From Faecousia sp. (lineage in GTDB: Bacteria; Bacillota; Clostridia; Oscillospirales; Oscillospiraceae), in contig JARHYV010000173.1 of the NCBI GenBank assembly GCA_029258495.1, positions 1-9,262 of the forward strand: a stretch of 9,262 bases of DNA, read 5' to 3'. The notes beneath the pieces are model-generated. The model worked only from the letters and a program-made list of their open reading frames with translations. It did no database searches and was not told where the DNA came from. Position 1 is the stretch's first letter, and the number at the start of each line of letters is the position of its first letter. Below are positions 1 through 6,512 of the stretch, piece by piece. A program made the position numbers and the translations under genes.

Positions 1-2
1 TG

Positions 3-80
3 CCGATCTCCACGGTGGGCTGCGTCATCGGAACCCATGTAGGCCCCGGTGCCATCGCCGTCGGTTTCTTTGTAAAATAA
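3..80 (+). CDS. DegV family protein, C-terminal fragment (cut by the window edge)
   Basis: Only the last 25 codons and the TAA stop are inside the window. The frame reads ...STVGCVIGTHVGPGAIAVGFF, and the GTHVGPGA(I/L)AVGFF ending is characteristic of the DegV family C-terminus. DegV proteins bind a fatty acid in a two-lobed fold. The characterised members (FakB) present fatty acids to the kinase FakA so that acyl-phosphate can be made for phospholipid synthesis. Whether this copy is a true FakB cannot be judged, because the ligand-binding part is outside the window. A fakA gene lies about 2.5 kb away on the opposite strand. The gene runs directly into a strong hairpin terminator. Family call is confident; specific role is inference. 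Confidence 0.85.
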   Translation, partial: PISTVGCVIGTHVGPGAIAVGFFVK

Positions 81-117
81 AAAACGCCCGTCTGAACCGT
101 TCAGACGGGCGTTTTTT
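79..117. terminator. Bidirectional rho-independent terminator between convergent genes
   Basis: A perfect 12-bp inverted repeat (cgcccgtctgaa at 85-96, ttcagacgggcg at 100-111) encloses a 3-nt loop. It is flanked by an A run at 79-84 and a T run at 112-117, so either strand gives a GC-rich hairpin followed by a U tract. It lies immediately after the plus-strand DegV stop (80) and 2 bp beyond the minus-strand J-domain stop (119), so it can serve both convergent genes. Confidence 0.93.
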
Positions 118-118
118 A

Positions 119-784
119 TCAGCAGCAGCACAGCCATCCACGGCCGCCGCAGCAAAACATATTGCACAGATAGCACAGGCAGAAACCGGCGCAGGGATCA
201 TATCCCACGCTGAAACCTCGAAAACCGCCTGCCTGACGGCGATAGGGATCTCCCCCATGCTCCATGCGATTGAGCTCAAAGATGTACTCCTGATTGCCCG
301 GATCCATGGATACGGCCTTCTTCATGTGCTCCAGTGCGGTGATCTGGTTGCCCAGACCCTCGTTGGCAAGGGCGCTGAGATAATACCATCTGCCGCTGCG
401 TTTGGTCGCCTCCATGCCCGACAGGACATTCAATGCCTCTGTATACCGCCCAAAGCGAATATACTGCATGGCAGCCCGGAAATAGGAGTCCTCGGTACTC
501 TGGTTATTGGCCTGCTGATATCCGCCATAGGCTCCATAACCGCCAAATGGGCCGTACCCGCCGAAGGGATCGTATCCCTGACCGGAGGACTGTGCCGTGC
601 GGTACTTCTCAGGATTTTTGATCTGGTCGTAGGCCGCATTCACTTCCTGCATTTTCTGCGCAGCAACCGCATCACCGGGATTGGCATCCGGATGATATTT
701 CTTCGCCAATGCACGATAGGCTCGCTTGATTTCTTCATCAGAGGCATCCCGGCTGACACCGAGAACCTGATACGGATCAGCCAT
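119..784 (-). CDS. J-domain protein with TPR-like region and cysteine-rich C-terminus
   Basis: This is a 221-residue class C J-domain protein. The J-domain fills residues 1-62 and carries the HPD motif (31-33) that stimulates Hsp70/DnaK ATPase. A Gly/Phe/Tyr-rich linker (about 68-92, PFGGYGPFGGYG) and a helical TPR-like segment (about 100-172) follow. The last 24 residues hold nine cysteines (198, 202, 204, 207, 211, 212, 219, 220, 221). The DnaJ zinc-finger and peptide-binding domains are absent, so it is not canonical DnaJ. ATG at 784 was chosen over an upstream in-frame GTG (802) because AGGAGG lies just before it and the J-domain begins there. It overlaps the preceding DUF5685 gene by 8 bp, suggesting translational coupling. 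The cysteine tail might bind metal, be acylated or anchor to the membrane; none of these is shown. Partner and substrate are unknown. Confidence 0.88.
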   Translation of the reverse strand: MADPYQVLGVSRDASDEEIKRAYRALAKKYHPDANPGDAVAAQKMQEVNAAYDQIKNPEKYRTAQSSGQGYDPFGGYGPFGGYGAYGGYQQANNQSTEDSYFRAAMQYIRFGRYTEALNVLSGMEATKRSGRWYYLSALANEGLGNQITALEHMKKAVSMDPGNQEYIFELNRMEHGGDPYRRQAGGFRGFSVGYDPCAGFCLCYLCNMFCCGGRGWLCCC

Positions 785-1613
785 TGTGATCCTCCTTCTC
801 ACTTTTTCTTTGTTGCTTTCGATAATTCAGCCAGACTCCGCTGTACAGAATATTGTCAAGCAGATGCTTGTCCTGAACCAGCGGCAGCCGCTCATAGGCA
901 TCGGTGCATCCGGCCATAGCCAGCACCAGATACTGCTCCCATCGGTCATAGTCCTCCCCTGCACCCATGGCAAGAAAAGGATTGTATTTTTTCTGTTTCC
1001 GATCCCGATCATAGTCGATGGCCGCATCCGCAAGGTAGATGAACCGACCCAAATGAAATCCCAGTTTCCGCAGCCAGTCGCTCCACATATCCTCGGAATA
1101 GACCATCAGCTCCGCCATCAATCTGCCAAAGCAGTTTGCAGGCTCGTCGGGATTGGCGCAGTTCGCCTTTTCCAGTTCGTTCAGCTCCCGCAGGCATTGC
1201 TCCATACCGGCGCACTGTCTGGGGTACTGCGCCGCAATATCCGCTAAATTCCTGCCGAACATCGATCCGAGGACTTTGGCAGACATCCGTTTGTCATCCT
1301 GCCAGTCATCTCTTGCCTTGTATGCAGCAAGCGCCACATTCATTCTGGCGGCGTATCGGACATATTCGTTGGTGATCCATGGGCGTTTCTTGATTGGATG
1401 CAGCACGCAGGCGCGATCTCCGCCGGATCCCTCCGGCTCGTACAGGCTCATCAGCAGCAGCGCCAGAAATGCCATGTCATATTGCAGCCCCATGCGGCAG
1501 ACCTGACCGTCCGACACCTTGATCTCCCGGCAGATCCCGCAGTAAACAGCCCCGTATCGGACTTTTTCCTCCTGTGTCAATTCTTCCACAGATGCATTTA
1601 CCAATCCAAACAC
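777..1613 (-). CDS. DUF5685 family protein
   Basis: The 278-residue product resembles the clostridial DUF5685 family, whose function is unknown to me. The N-terminus (VFGLVNAS...YGAVYCGIC) matches the usual family opening (MFGY...YxAVYCGLC). Visible candidate metal or redox residues are C25-x2-C28, C39, C69 and H72 (CVLHP). Two acidic motifs, DDWQDD (102-107) and DAAIDYDRD (196-204) followed by YNPF, recall the paired aspartate motifs of all-alpha isoprenoid synthases; that is speculation. I prefer the GTG start at 1613, preceded by GGGGGTG at SD distance and giving the family-like first residues. ATG at 1628 would add five residues (MGVFY) with a poorer SD. The stop overlaps the J-domain gene start (ATGGCTGA). 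DUF5685 genes next to J-domain genes are, as I recall, recurrent in Clostridia, which suggests a joint role. Confidence 0.82.
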   Translation of the reverse strand: MFGLVNASVEELTQEEKVRYGAVYCGICREIKVSDGQVCRMGLQYDMAFLALLLMSLYEPEGSGGDRACVLHPIKKRPWITNEYVRYAARMNVALAAYKARDDWQDDKRMSAKVLGSMFGRNLADIAAQYPRQCAGMEQCLRELNELEKANCANPDEPANCFGRLMAELMVYSEDMWSDWLRKLGFHLGRFIYLADAAIDYDRDRKQKKYNPFLAMGAGEDYDRWEQYLVLAMAGCTDAYERLPLVQDKHLLDNILYSGVWLNYRKQQRKSEKEDHNG

Positions 1614-1695
1614 ATAAAACACCCCCATACTGGGTATGCTACCTGCTATTTGTGAACAGGCAATAAACATCCGCAAATTATTTTACAAAAAGCCG

Positions 1696-2526
1696 TCATT
1701 CCCTCTGCCAGAAGGAGATGATCCGGTTCAGCAGCCCTCCAAGCAGCAGGATCGTCACGCAGATATACAGCCACAGCATCCCCAAGGCGATGGCATACAC
1801 GGAACCATAGATATTGGTATACACATGCAGCCGCTGCACATATTCAGAAAACAGGTTGGAGAAGATCTGCCATCCCACGGCGACCACCGCCGCCCCCGGC
1901 AGACTGCTCCAGAACCGATTGCGTCGATTGGGCAGCACCATATAGATCCCGGTAAAGACCAAGATCTGCAGGAACAGCAGGATCATAAACCGCACATCGA
2001 TGATGTGAACCAACCAGTCCAGTACCGGCAGGTTCAGCGAGTCCAGCCACAGTGCTATGGACTTTCCGAACACATGCAGCACCAATGTCATAATAAGCAC
2101 AAGCAGGAATGCGAAGGTGTACACCACGCTGATCAGTCGGGTGTAAAAATATCCCCGATCCTCCCGAACTCCATAGATATGGTTCAGTCCGGTGAGCAGA
2201 CCGTATACCCCTCGGCTGGAAGACCAGAGTGCCGTCACCGCCGACACCGAAATCACCATTCCGGAGGAATTGTAGTAGGTATTGACAATCAGCCGCTCTG
2301 CCGCCGGCATCAGCGCCGCAGGCAGCACCGTTTCCAGAACCTCGATCAGATCATTTGCGGAAAAACTGGTGTAGCGCAGGGATGCCAAGATCAAAAGCAA
2401 GGCGGGAAATACCATCAACACCAGAAAGTAGCAGGCATTGGCGGCATACACCGGGATCTGCATATCCATGATACTGCGGATCACCCCCATAAAGCCGGCA
2501 AACCGTGTTTTTTGCTCCTGTTGCAT
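1696..2526 (-). CDS. YihY/virulence factor BrkB-like integral membrane protein
   Basis: The 276-residue product is strongly hydrophobic, with about six membrane segments (roughly 29-50, 89-105, 133-153, 178-197, 208-225 and 240-262), and it ends in a short charged tail (SFWQRE). Family-typical blocks are the first segment with aromatic and FPALLL residues (31-46), the loop WSSSRGVYGLLTGLNHIYG (101-119), and the last helix region YGSVYAIALGMLWLY (240-254) running into GGLLNRII. YihY/BrkB proteins were once annotated as RNase BN, but that activity belongs to another gene; their true function, possibly transport, is unsettled. Start ATG at 2526 follows AAGGAGG at good spacing. The gene lies between the fakA terminator and the DUF5685 gene, 82 bp upstream of the latter with no clear terminator between, so the three downstream genes may share a transcript. 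Confidence 0.9.
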   Translation of the reverse strand: MQQEQKTRFAGFMGVIRSIMDMQIPVYAANACYFLVLMVFPALLLILASLRYTSFSANDLIEVLETVLPAALMPAAERLIVNTYYNSSGMVISVSAVTALWSSSRGVYGLLTGLNHIYGVREDRGYFYTRLISVVYTFAFLLVLIMTLVLHVFGKSIALWLDSLNLPVLDWLVHIIDVRFMILLFLQILVFTGIYMVLPNRRNRFWSSLPGAAVVAVGWQIFSNLFSEYVQRLHVYTNIYGSVYAIALGMLWLYICVTILLLGGLLNRIISFWQRE

Positions 2527-2587
2527 ATATCTCCCTCCTTTGCACCTTTATCCTATGCACAAACCAGCAGCATATCCCAAAAGCGAG

Positions 2588-2616
2588 AAAAGGGAACCGA
2601 AATTCGGTTCCCTTTT
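2588..2616 (-). terminator. Rho-independent terminator after fakA
   Basis: A nearly perfect inverted repeat, aaaagggaaccgaa / ttcggttccctttt, spans 2588-2616 with a minimal loop at its centre (about 12 usable base pairs). On the minus strand it lies 13 bp past the fakA TAA, and the stem ends in UUUU with another U run a few bases later. The A/T runs sit inside the stem, so it could also act on the plus strand, but no plus-strand gene reads into it. It separates the gpmI-yloU-fakA unit from yihY. Confidence 0.78.
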
Positions 2617-2629
2617 GATCCGATTGGAC

Positions 2630-4261
2630 TTATTCTGCAGAAATCATGTAGTAGTAGACAGGCTGTCCGCCGCGCAGCAGATTGACATCTGCATCGGGGC
2701 AGATCGCAGCAAACAGATCTGCAGTCTTCTGGGCATATTTTTCCTGAATATCCTCACCGTAGTAGATGGTGATGTATTCCTTACCCTCGTCACGAACCTT
2801 CTCAGCCAGGCTCCGCAGCAAGACCTTGATATCGCGGCTGGTGCCAAAGAGCGCACTGCCGTACATTGCCAGATAATCGCCTTCATGGATATCATAGCCG
2901 TCAAAATCAGAATTCCGGGCGGCATAGGTGATCTGCATGGTATCCACGGTAGCCATTGCCTCGGTCATGGCATCCACATTTTCCTGAACCTCGCCCTCGG
3001 GGTTGAAGTTCAGCATGGCGGTAATGCCCTGAGGCACGGTCTTAGTGGGGATCACCACGACCTTTTTCTCGGTAAGCTCATCCACCTGCTCTGCTGCCAT
3101 GATGATATTCTTGTTATTAGGCAGAACATAGACGGTTTCTGCCGGAACCTTGTTCACAGCGGTCAGGATATCCTGCGTGCTGGGGTTCATGGTCTGACCG
3201 CCGGAAATGATGCCATCCACACCCAGGTTCTGGAACACATCAGCCAGTCCGTCGCCTGCACATACACTCACGACGCCCAGAGGCTTTACAGGTGCTGCGA
3301 TCTGGGGAGCCATTTCCTGCTCGCTCATGATCTTCTCGGTATGCTGCAAGCGCATGTTCTCGATCTTTACCGTCACAAAAGAGCCGTACTTCAGGCCCTC
3401 CTGCAGGGCGATGCCGGGGTCATTGGTATGGACATGGACTTTGATGATCTCCTCATCATCCACCAATACCAGACTGTCGCCCAAGGTAGACAGGAAACTG
3501 CGCAGAGCCTCGGGATCGGAGTCGTTTTCGCGGGAGATGATGAACTCGGTGCAGTAGCCGAAGGTGATATCGCCGGTATCGAAATCGGAGAAATCCGCCT
3601 GCTCCTTCACCTGCTCCTGTGCCTCACCCTGAGGTGCGACCACATCCTCACCGCGCATTGCCAGCAGCATGGCCTCCAGTGCCAGCAGCCAGCCCTTGCC
3701 GCCTGCGTCCACAACGCCGGCCTTCTTCAGGACAGGGTTCTGGTTGACGGTATTTTCAAGGGCGATCTTTGCCTCCTCGATGGCGGCCTCCTGAACGAAC
3801 TCGATGAAGTTGTTCTCCTGAGCGGCATCGATGGCCTTGGCAGCTGCCAGACGCGCCACCGTCAGGATGGTGCCCTCGGCAGGTTTCATAACTGCCTTGT
3901 ATGCAGCGTCAACACCCTCCTGCAGCGCCTCTGCCCACAGGCTGCCGTCGCACTCGGTGTAGCCCTTCAGGGTCTTTGCCATGCCGCGAACCAGCAGGGA
4001 CAAAATAACACCGGAGTTGCCCCGAGCGCCCCGCAGCATTGCAGATGCGGCAGTCTTGGATGCCTTTTCCAGATTGGGATCTTCGGTCTTGCGAAGATCG
4101 GCAGCGGCAGCGTTGATGGTCATGGACATGTTCGTGCCTGTATCGCCGTCGGGTACAGGGAACACATTCAGCTCATTGAGCTGCTGCTTATGAATTTCAA
4201 TAGAGGCGGCCGCGCTGATCATCAGTCTGCGAAAATCGGCCCCGTTGATGGTCTGCCTCAA
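2630..4261 (-). CDS. fakA: Fatty acid kinase ATP-binding subunit FakA (DAK2 domain, YloV family)
   Basis: The 543-residue protein is full length for FakA/YloV. FakA phosphorylates fatty acids held by a DegV-type FakB protein, giving acyl-phosphate for PlsX/PlsY phospholipid synthesis in the cytoplasm. The N-terminal DAK2 kinase domain (about 1-200) shows PVPDGDTGTNM (35-45, Mg-binding aspartates D38 and D40), GARGNSG (78-84) and VVDAGGKG (183-190). The middle domain has C237 (GYCTEF) and H276/H278 (HVHTNDPG), matching the positions reported as zinc ligands in S. aureus FakA. The C-terminal DegV-like domain has GGQTMNPST (354-362) and a LPNNKN block. The start is TTG at 4261, supported by GGAGGTG seven bases upstream and by alignment with the YloV N-terminus; the next Met (residue 14) would cut into the domain. 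It lies 18 bp after yloU, the conserved yloU-yloV order. A DegV fragment sits at the left window edge. Confidence 0.95.
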   Translation of the reverse strand: MRQTINGADFRRLMISAAASIEIHKQQLNELNVFPVPDGDTGTNMSMTINAAAADLRKTEDPNLEKASKTAASAMLRGARGNSGVILSLLVRGMAKTLKGYTECDGSLWAEALQEGVDAAYKAVMKPAEGTILTVARLAAAKAIDAAQENNFIEFVQEAAIEEAKIALENTVNQNPVLKKAGVVDAGGKGWLLALEAMLLAMRGEDVVAPQGEAQEQVKEQADFSDFDTGDITFGYCTEFIISRENDSDPEALRSFLSTLGDSLVLVDDEEIIKVHVHTNDPGIALQEGLKYGSFVTVKIENMRLQHTEKIMSEQEMAPQIAAPVKPLGVVSVCAGDGLADVFQNLGVDGIISGGQTMNPSTQDILTAVNKVPAETVYVLPNNKNIIMAAEQVDELTEKKVVVIPTKTVPQGITAMLNFNPEGEVQENVDAMTEAMATVDTMQITYAARNSDFDGYDIHEGDYLAMYGSALFGTSRDIKVLLRSLAEKVRDEGKEYITIYYGEDIQEKYAQKTADLFAAICPDADVNLLRGGQPVYYYMISAE

Positions 4262-4279
4262 TAGATTACACCTCCGTAA

Positions 4280-4633
4280 TTATCCAATCATCATGGAATC
4301 AAAATAAACATTTACGGCACGAACCTCGGTGCCGGTGCACTTGCTCACCACATAGCGCACTTCAGAAATGATAGAAGAGCCGACTGCCGCCAGGTTCACA
4401 CCATGGTCAACCATGACATGCAGCTCGATGGTGATGGTGTCATCGCCGTGGAATTCCACCTTGACGCCCTTGCCCATGCTCTCTTTGCGCAGCAGATGGT
4501 ACACACCGTCGGTGACAGACCGGGCTGCCATGCCCTTCACGCCGAAGCAATTTGTCGCAGCAGTTCCGGCAATGTCGGTGTAAACGCCGGCGCTGACTGT
4601 AACAGAACCGTTTTCATTTTTATGCTGGATCAT
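4280..4633 (-). CDS. yloU: Asp23/Gls24 family envelope stress response protein (YloU)
   Basis: The 117-residue product has the Asp23/Gls24 pattern: an N-terminal GSVTVSAGVYTDIAGTAA block (9-26) followed by GVKGMAAR (31-38), a beta segment with GVKVEFHGDDTITIELHVMVDHGVNL as its core (56-81), and a C-terminal VNVYFD strand (108-112). Members are small cytoplasmic proteins, often tethered near the membrane and linked to cell-envelope homeostasis, but their biochemical activity is not defined. ATG at 4633 is preceded by AGGAGGT at optimal distance. An upstream ATG at 4672 in frame has no comparable site and would add 13 unrelated residues. The gene sits 18 bp upstream of fakA, an arrangement conserved across Firmicutes (yloU-yloV), which suggests a functional link with membrane lipid metabolism. 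No convincing promoter lies just upstream, so it is probably transcribed with gpmI. Confidence 0.92.
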   Translation of the reverse strand: MIQHKNENGSVTVSAGVYTDIAGTAATNCFGVKGMAARSVTDGVYHLLRKESMGKGVKVEFHGDDTITIELHVMVDHGVNLAAVGSSIISEVRYVVSKCTGTEVRAVNVYFDSMMIG

Positions 4634-4688
4634 AGAAATTACCTCCTGGTCCAAAAATTCAACATGCATCAAAGAATGTTTTCATTGT

Positions 4689-4731
4689 GATCGGGATCCC
4701 CGGCAGCCATGCTGCCGGAGCTCCCGGGATC
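4689..4731 (-). other. GC-rich hairpin between gpmI and yloU, without a U tract
   Basis: The core is a perfect 8-bp stem, ccggcagc (4700-4707) and gctgccgg (4711-4718), around a 3-nt loop. A second helix outside it (cgggA at 4692-4696 with Tcccg at 4722-4726, plus gat/atc at the base) extends it after a small internal loop. On the minus strand it starts about 18 bp after the gpmI stop and is not followed by a T run, so it does not look like a standard intrinsic terminator. It could stabilise or process the transcript between gpmI and yloU, or partly terminate it. Confidence 0.55.
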
Positions 4732-4749
4732 GATAAGCTGTGTGCAGGA

Positions 4750-6312
4750 TCAGATCATGCTCTCTTCCCAGCACTCGGGAGCGGACAGCCCCATCATCTT
4801 CACAACGGTGGGTGCCACATTGGCAAGTCCGAAGTGACCGTCCTTGATGGTCCAGCTGTTATCCTTGTCGTAGATGATGAAGGGAACAGGGTTCAGAGAA
4901 TGGGCAGTACGCACAGAGGTCTTGCCCTTCTTGGTTTCGGTCATCTGATCGGCATTGCCGTGGTCAGCCGTGATGAGCACGGTGTAGCCATACTTGTCGG
5001 CAGCCTCGATGATCGCCTTCAGGCTGTTGTCCACGCACTCCATGGAGTAGATCACGGCATCCAGTACGCCGGTATGACCGACCATGTCGCCGTTGGGGAA
5101 GTTGCAGCGCAGGAACTGGAACTTCTTGGATGCCATGGCATCCACCATCTTCTCGGTGATCTCCTTGGACTTCATGGCAGGAGCCTGCTCAAAGGGGATG
5201 ACATCGGAAGGAACTTCCTCGTAAACCTCCAGATCCTCGCAGACCTTGCCGGAGCGGTTGCCGTTCCAGAAGTAGGTCACATGACCGAACTTCTGGGTCT
5301 CGGACAGGGCATACTCGTGGATGCCGGCCTTGCACAGCACCTCGGTGAGGGTGTTGGTGATCACAGGGGGCTGCACCAGATAATGCTCGGGGATGTTCAG
5401 ATCTCCGTCATACTGCAGCATGCCTGCAAACTTCACACCGGTATAGTCACCCCGGTCGAACTTGTCAAAATCCTTGCGGTCAAATGCCAGAGAGATCTCC
5501 TGAGCGCGGTCGCCGCGGAAGTTGAAAAGAACCACGCTGTCGCCGTTGGCGATCTTTGCCACAGGCTCGCCGTTGCGAGCAACAACAAATGCAGGCAGAT
5601 CCTGATCGATGACACCGGTCTCGGCGCGGTAGGTCTCGATGGCCTCTTTTGCGGATGCGAACATCCGGCCTTCGCCCTGAACATGGGTTCTCCAGCCCTG
5701 TTCCACCATGCCCCAGTTTGCCTCGTAGCGATCCATGGTGATCTGCATTCTGCCGCCGCCGGAGGCAATGGCATAGTCAAAGCCCTCTTCGTTCAGCTCT
5801 GCAAGGACATCCTCCAGCTGCTGGACATATTCCAGTGCAGAGGTGGCAGGCACATCACGGCCGTCCAGCAGGATGTGGCAGTAAGCCTTCTTCACGCCGG
5901 CAGCCTTGGCATTTTTCAGCAGGGCGATCAGGTGAGAGATGTTGGAGTGGACATTGCCGTCGGACAGCAGGCCCAGGAAATGGAAGGCATGACCTTCGTT
6001 TGCGTTTGCAACCAGATCCTTCCAGGTCTCGGATGCAAACAGGGTGCCGTTTTCGATGGACTCGCCGACCAGCTTTGCGCCCTGAGAATAGACCTGACCG
6101 CAGCCCAGAGCGTTGTGACCGACCTCGGAGTTGCCCATGTCATCATCGGAAGGCAGACCGACGGCAGTGCCGTGTGCCTTCAGGTAAGTATTGGGGCAGG
6201 TTGCCAGCAGGTTGTCCAGAGTCGGAGTCTTTGCCTGTGCGACTGCGTCGCCTGCACCGCCGTCGCCCTTGCCGACGCCGTCCATGATTACTAAAACAAT
6301 GGGTTTGTTCAT
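4750..6312 (-). CDS. gpmI: 2,3-bisphosphoglycerate-independent phosphoglycerate mutase
   Basis: The 520-residue enzyme interconverts 3- and 2-phosphoglycerate in glycolysis and gluconeogenesis, using two divalent metal ions (Mn in Firmicutes) and a phosphoserine intermediate. Expected active-site residues are present: D11 (MDGVG), nucleophile S62 (MGNSEVGH), H122 (DGNVHS), the GRD motif (151-153), R266 and R269 (FNFRGDR), D409 and H413 (NGDMVGHTG), D450 and H451 (TADHGNAD) and H471. Length is normal for the family and nothing is broken. ATG at 6312 follows GGAGGT at about nine bases. Unlike the common gap-pgk-tpi-gpmI-eno glycolytic cluster, it stands between recG and yloU. It has its own well-formed promoter, and expression may continue into yloU-fakA because no clear terminator follows. 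Confidence 0.97.
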   Translation of the reverse strand: MNKPIVLVIMDGVGKGDGGAGDAVAQAKTPTLDNLLATCPNTYLKAHGTAVGLPSDDDMGNSEVGHNALGCGQVYSQGAKLVGESIENGTLFASETWKDLVANANEGHAFHFLGLLSDGNVHSNISHLIALLKNAKAAGVKKAYCHILLDGRDVPATSALEYVQQLEDVLAELNEEGFDYAIASGGGRMQITMDRYEANWGMVEQGWRTHVQGEGRMFASAKEAIETYRAETGVIDQDLPAFVVARNGEPVAKIANGDSVVLFNFRGDRAQEISLAFDRKDFDKFDRGDYTGVKFAGMLQYDGDLNIPEHYLVQPPVITNTLTEVLCKAGIHEYALSETQKFGHVTYFWNGNRSGKVCEDLEVYEEVPSDVIPFEQAPAMKSKEITEKMVDAMASKKFQFLRCNFPNGDMVGHTGVLDAVIYSMECVDNSLKAIIEAADKYGYTVLITADHGNADQMTETKKGKTSVRTAHSLNPVPFIIYDKDNSWTIKDGHFGLANVAPTVVKMMGLSAPECWEESMI

Positions 6313-6383
6313 AATGAATTACCTCCAAACTGAATGCCCAGAAAAATTTACGGGCGGTAAAATTGCATTTTTTGATTCATACT

Positions 6384-6412
6384 ATTTTACACTATTATTT
6401 CCCGACTTACAA
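6384..6412 (-). promoter_or_regulatory. Sigma-A type promoter for gpmI
   Basis: Read on the minus strand, TTGTAA (6407-6412) and TAAAAT (6384-6389) are separated by exactly 17 bp, a good vegetative promoter match. It is in an AT-rich 200-bp gap about 70 bp upstream of the gpmI start and would leave a leader of about 65 nt. I saw no strong operator or riboswitch in that leader. Confidence 0.6.
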
Positions 6413-6433
6413 CACTTTTTTCATTTTTTCCGG

Positions 6434-6476
6434 AAAAACACAAAAATGTCGTCCCCAAAAATCGCCGGTTTTGTGT
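6434..6476 (-). terminator. Possible weak terminator after recG
   Basis: On the minus strand an 8-bp stem, ACACAAAA (6476-6469) with TTTTGTGT (6445-6438), closes a 23-nt loop and is followed by TTTT. It lies about 36 bp after the recG stop and upstream of the gpmI promoter. The stem is AT-rich and the loop is long, so termination would be weak; partial read-through from recG into gpmI is possible. Confidence 0.28.
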
Positions 6477-6512
6477 ATGTGTTGTGTAATTGTTAAAATT
6501 CTGTGTAAATTC

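Noticed and set aside
785..802. N-terminal extension of the J-domain protein to GTG 802
   Set aside because: The SD AGGAGG lies within this stretch and serves the ATG at 784, and the J-domain begins at that ATG.
1614..1695. Terminator or clear promoter between yihY and the DUF5685 gene
   Set aside because: I saw only a short CATAC/GTATG hairpin near the DUF5685 SD and poor -35/-10 matches, too weak to annotate.
1636..2685. Plus-strand open frame (349 codons) opposite yihY
   Set aside because: His/Gln-rich composition is the expected antisense of a hydrophobic membrane gene; there is no SD, and it crosses the fakA terminator.
2438..4264. Long plus-strand open frame (608 codons) opposite fakA
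   Set aside because: It is antisense to a clearly conserved gene, starts without an SD, and its His/Leu/Gly/Gln-rich composition is typical of the reverse complement of a GC-biased coding frame.
4687..6294. Long plus-strand open frame (535 codons) opposite gpmI
   Set aside because: It mirrors gpmI exactly, which has all catalytic residues. No recognisable domain or ribosome binding site supports the antisense frame.
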